Below the pieces are notes generated by a model. The model searched no databases. It was not told the origin of the DNA and saw only the letters and a program-made list of their open reading frames with translations. The position numbers and the translations under genes were made by a program. A stretch of 64,000 nucleotides of DNA from positions 773,007 to 837,006 of the forward strand of contig MIAG01000001.1 in the NCBI GenBank assembly GCA_001829005.1. The letters are read 5' to 3'. The stretch is from Sphingobacteriia bacterium RIFOXYC2_FULL_35_18. Lineage in GTDB: Bacteria; Bacteroidota; Bacteroidia; Chitinophagales; Chitinophagaceae. This document shows positions 62,656 through 64,000 of the stretch, piece after piece. Position 1 is the first letter of the stretch. Each line of letters begins with the position of its first letter.

Positions 62656-64000
62656 ATGCAACTATACTGTAACTCATTAACACAACTTAATAGACTAAAA
62701 ACGCGTGAAGTAAAAATTGGTGATTTGCTGTTAGGCAATGGTCATCCAATAAGGGTTCAAACCATGACCACTACTGATACCATGGATACCATGGCTACAG
62801 TGGAACAAACCATTCGTTGTATTGAAGCCGGTGCTGAATTGGTAAGGATTACTGCTCCATCCAAAAAAGAGGCAGAAAATCTCCAAAATATAAAAGACGA
62901 GTTGCGTAAACGCGGCTACACTACTCCCTTGGTAGCTGATATTCATTTTACTCCGAATGCTGCAGAAATTGCAGCTAGAATAGTAGAGAAAGTTAGGGTG
63001 AATCCGGGCAACTATGTTGACAAGAAAAAGTTTGAACAGATTGATTATACCGACGCAGAATACTTAGAAGAAATTGAACGTATTCGGGAACGCTTTACAC
63101 CGTTGGTGTTGATTTGTAAAGAGCATGGTACAGCAATGCGTATTGGTACGAATCATGGGTCGTTGAGTGATCGAATTATGAGTAGGTATGGTGACACGCC
63201 CATTGGTATGGTAGAAAGTGCGATGGAGTTTTTGCGTATTGCTCGTTCAGAAGACTACCATAATATTATATTAAGTATGAAAGCCAGCAACCCACAAGTG
63301 ATGGTGCAGGCTTATCGCTTGTTGATTCAGCAAATGGAAGCAGAGTTTGGAGAATGCTATCCATTGCATTTAGGGGTTACAGAAGCAGGTGACGGAGAAG
63401 ATGGAAGGGTTAAAAGTGCTGCTGGAATTGGTACTTTATTAGAAGATGGAATTGGTGATACCGTTAGGGTTAGTTTAACCGAAGACCCAGAGTTAGAAAT
63501 TCCAGTTTGTAAAGATTTGATTAAACGATACAGTATTGAAAATCGTGAAGGTGTTACTCATGGGCTTGTTCCAGGCATTTCCAAAGTGCCTTATGATCCA
63601 TTTCATTACAGCAGAAGAAAAACATTTGCAGTAAGCAATATAGGTGGAGCCCAGGTTCCAGTGGTGATTGCAGATTTCAGTAAAATCTCCAATATTACTC
63701 CCAAACATTTGGAAGCAATTGGGTACAAATATGATGAAACAACAGATAAATGGGCCATTGGGGATGCTGCTGCAGATTATATTTTCACCGGAAATCAATT
63801 ACTTGATTTTGCATTACCAGGCACTTTAAAAGTGATTGTTTATCCTGCAACTTTTGAGGAGTGTCCAGATAAATACAGTTATTTCCCCATTTATGACCGG
63901 TCAGGGTATACTCAAGCGAGTATTAAAAGCGATGCCATCAATTTTGTAATGGTTGATTGTTATAACGATGCTACTATTGTTAATGATTATACTTTTTTGG
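62656..64000 (+). CDS. ispG: 4-hydroxy-3-methylbut-2-enyl diphosphate synthase (3' truncated)
   Basis: 448 codons from the ATG at 62656 are in the window and the frame is open at base 64000. IspG of the MEP isoprenoid pathway: LGNGHPIRVQTMTTTDT, LVRITAPSKKEAEN, LVADIHFTPNAA, KVRVNPGNY, GTNHGSLSDRI, HLGVTEAGDGEDGRVKSAAGIGTLL and DTVRVSLTEDP. After this the sequence continues into an extra insert domain before the Fe-S domain, which marks the large form found in Bacteroidota, Chlamydia and plants. The Cys cluster of the 4Fe-4S site lies beyond the window. Confidence 0.95.
   Translation, partial: MQLYCNSLTQLNRLKTREVKIGDLLLGNGHPIRVQTMTTTDTMDTMATVEQTIRCIEAGAELVRITAPSKKEAENLQNIKDELRKRGYTTPLVADIHFTPNAAEIAARIVEKVRVNPGNYVDKKKFEQIDYTDAEYLEEIERIRERFTPLVLICKEHGTAMRIGTNHGSLSDRIMSRYGDTPIGMVESAMEFLRIARSEDYHNIILSMKASNPQVMVQAYRLLIQQMEAEFGECYPLHLGVTEAGDGEDGRVKSAAGIGTLLEDGIGDTVRVSLTEDPELEIPVCKDLIKRYSIENREGVTHGLVPGISKVPYDPFHYSRRKTFAVSNIGGAQVPVVIADFSKISNITPKHLEAIGYKYDETTDKWAIGDAAADYIFTGNQLLDFALPGTLKVIVYPATFEECPDKYSYFPIYDRSGYTQASIKSDAINFVMVDCYNDATIVNDYTFL

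Noticed and set aside
1..64000. CRISPR arrays, insertion sequences, integrases or prophage genes
   Set aside because: No regularly spaced direct repeats, transposase motifs or phage modules were seen; the window reads as core chromosome with small accessory operons.

Overview
This 64 kb window looks like chromosomal DNA of an aerobic member of the Bacteroidota, most likely family Chitinophagaceae (Sediminibacterium-like). That placement is inference. It rests on the low GC content, promoters of the Bacteroidota type (TTG, about 20 bases, then TAnnTTTG), alternative complex III followed by a caa3-type oxidase, futalosine-pathway MqnC, TonB/carboxypeptidase-like outer-membrane receptors, the N-succinylornithine-type arginine pathway and a large two-domain-style IspG. 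There is no rRNA, integrase, insertion sequence or CRISPR array. Most genes sit in short operons with clear functional logic.

Layout. 1-11257: respiratory supercluster. It holds alternative complex III genes (actC, cut by the window edge, to actF), cytochrome c oxidase subunits II, I, two subunit III paralogues and subunit IV, heme O synthase, an SCO copper chaperone and a DUF420/CtaM-like assembly factor. 11258-16850: short SSB, zinc-finger protein, RlpA, GcvT, and a PspC envelope-stress gene with its PadR repressor and operator. 17087-20149: arsenic operon (arsR, arsM, acr3, exported phosphatase-like ArsC relative) under twin ArsR-type operators. 20177-25182: an M16 peptidase pair, an aspartyl protease with PDZ domain and mqnC. 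25282-28780: two paralogous small membrane proteins, then an ECF sigma/anti-sigma/outer-membrane protein operon. 28875-36046: L,D-transpeptidase, acyl-CoA dehydrogenase with MarR, a glycosyltransferase, and an AsnC-Wzz-Wzy-like polysaccharide operon. 36196-36367: an unusual structured RNA with tRNA-like ends and its own terminator. 36453-42458: dicarboxylate symporter, then a metal-handling operon (HYC_CC_PP-like protein, heavy-metal-binding protein, HMA-TonB receptor, FAD oxidoreductase). 42531-51366: trmB, DUF5522, alkyltransferase-like protein, ComB, a double-SWIM SNF2 helicase and a large outer-membrane beta-barrel protein. 51396-59839: an eight-gene arginine operon preceded by a short leader peptide with an Arg-Pro-Arg-Arg run and competing hairpins. 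59866-64000: FKBP isomerase, kbl, a class D beta-lactamase-like lipoprotein and ispG (cut by the window end).

The two items most worth follow-up are the putative arginine attenuator at 51445-51629 and the tRNA-like RNA at 36196-36367. Neither matches a class I can name with certainty. All functional calls come from reading motifs and gene order; no database search or RNA folding program was run.
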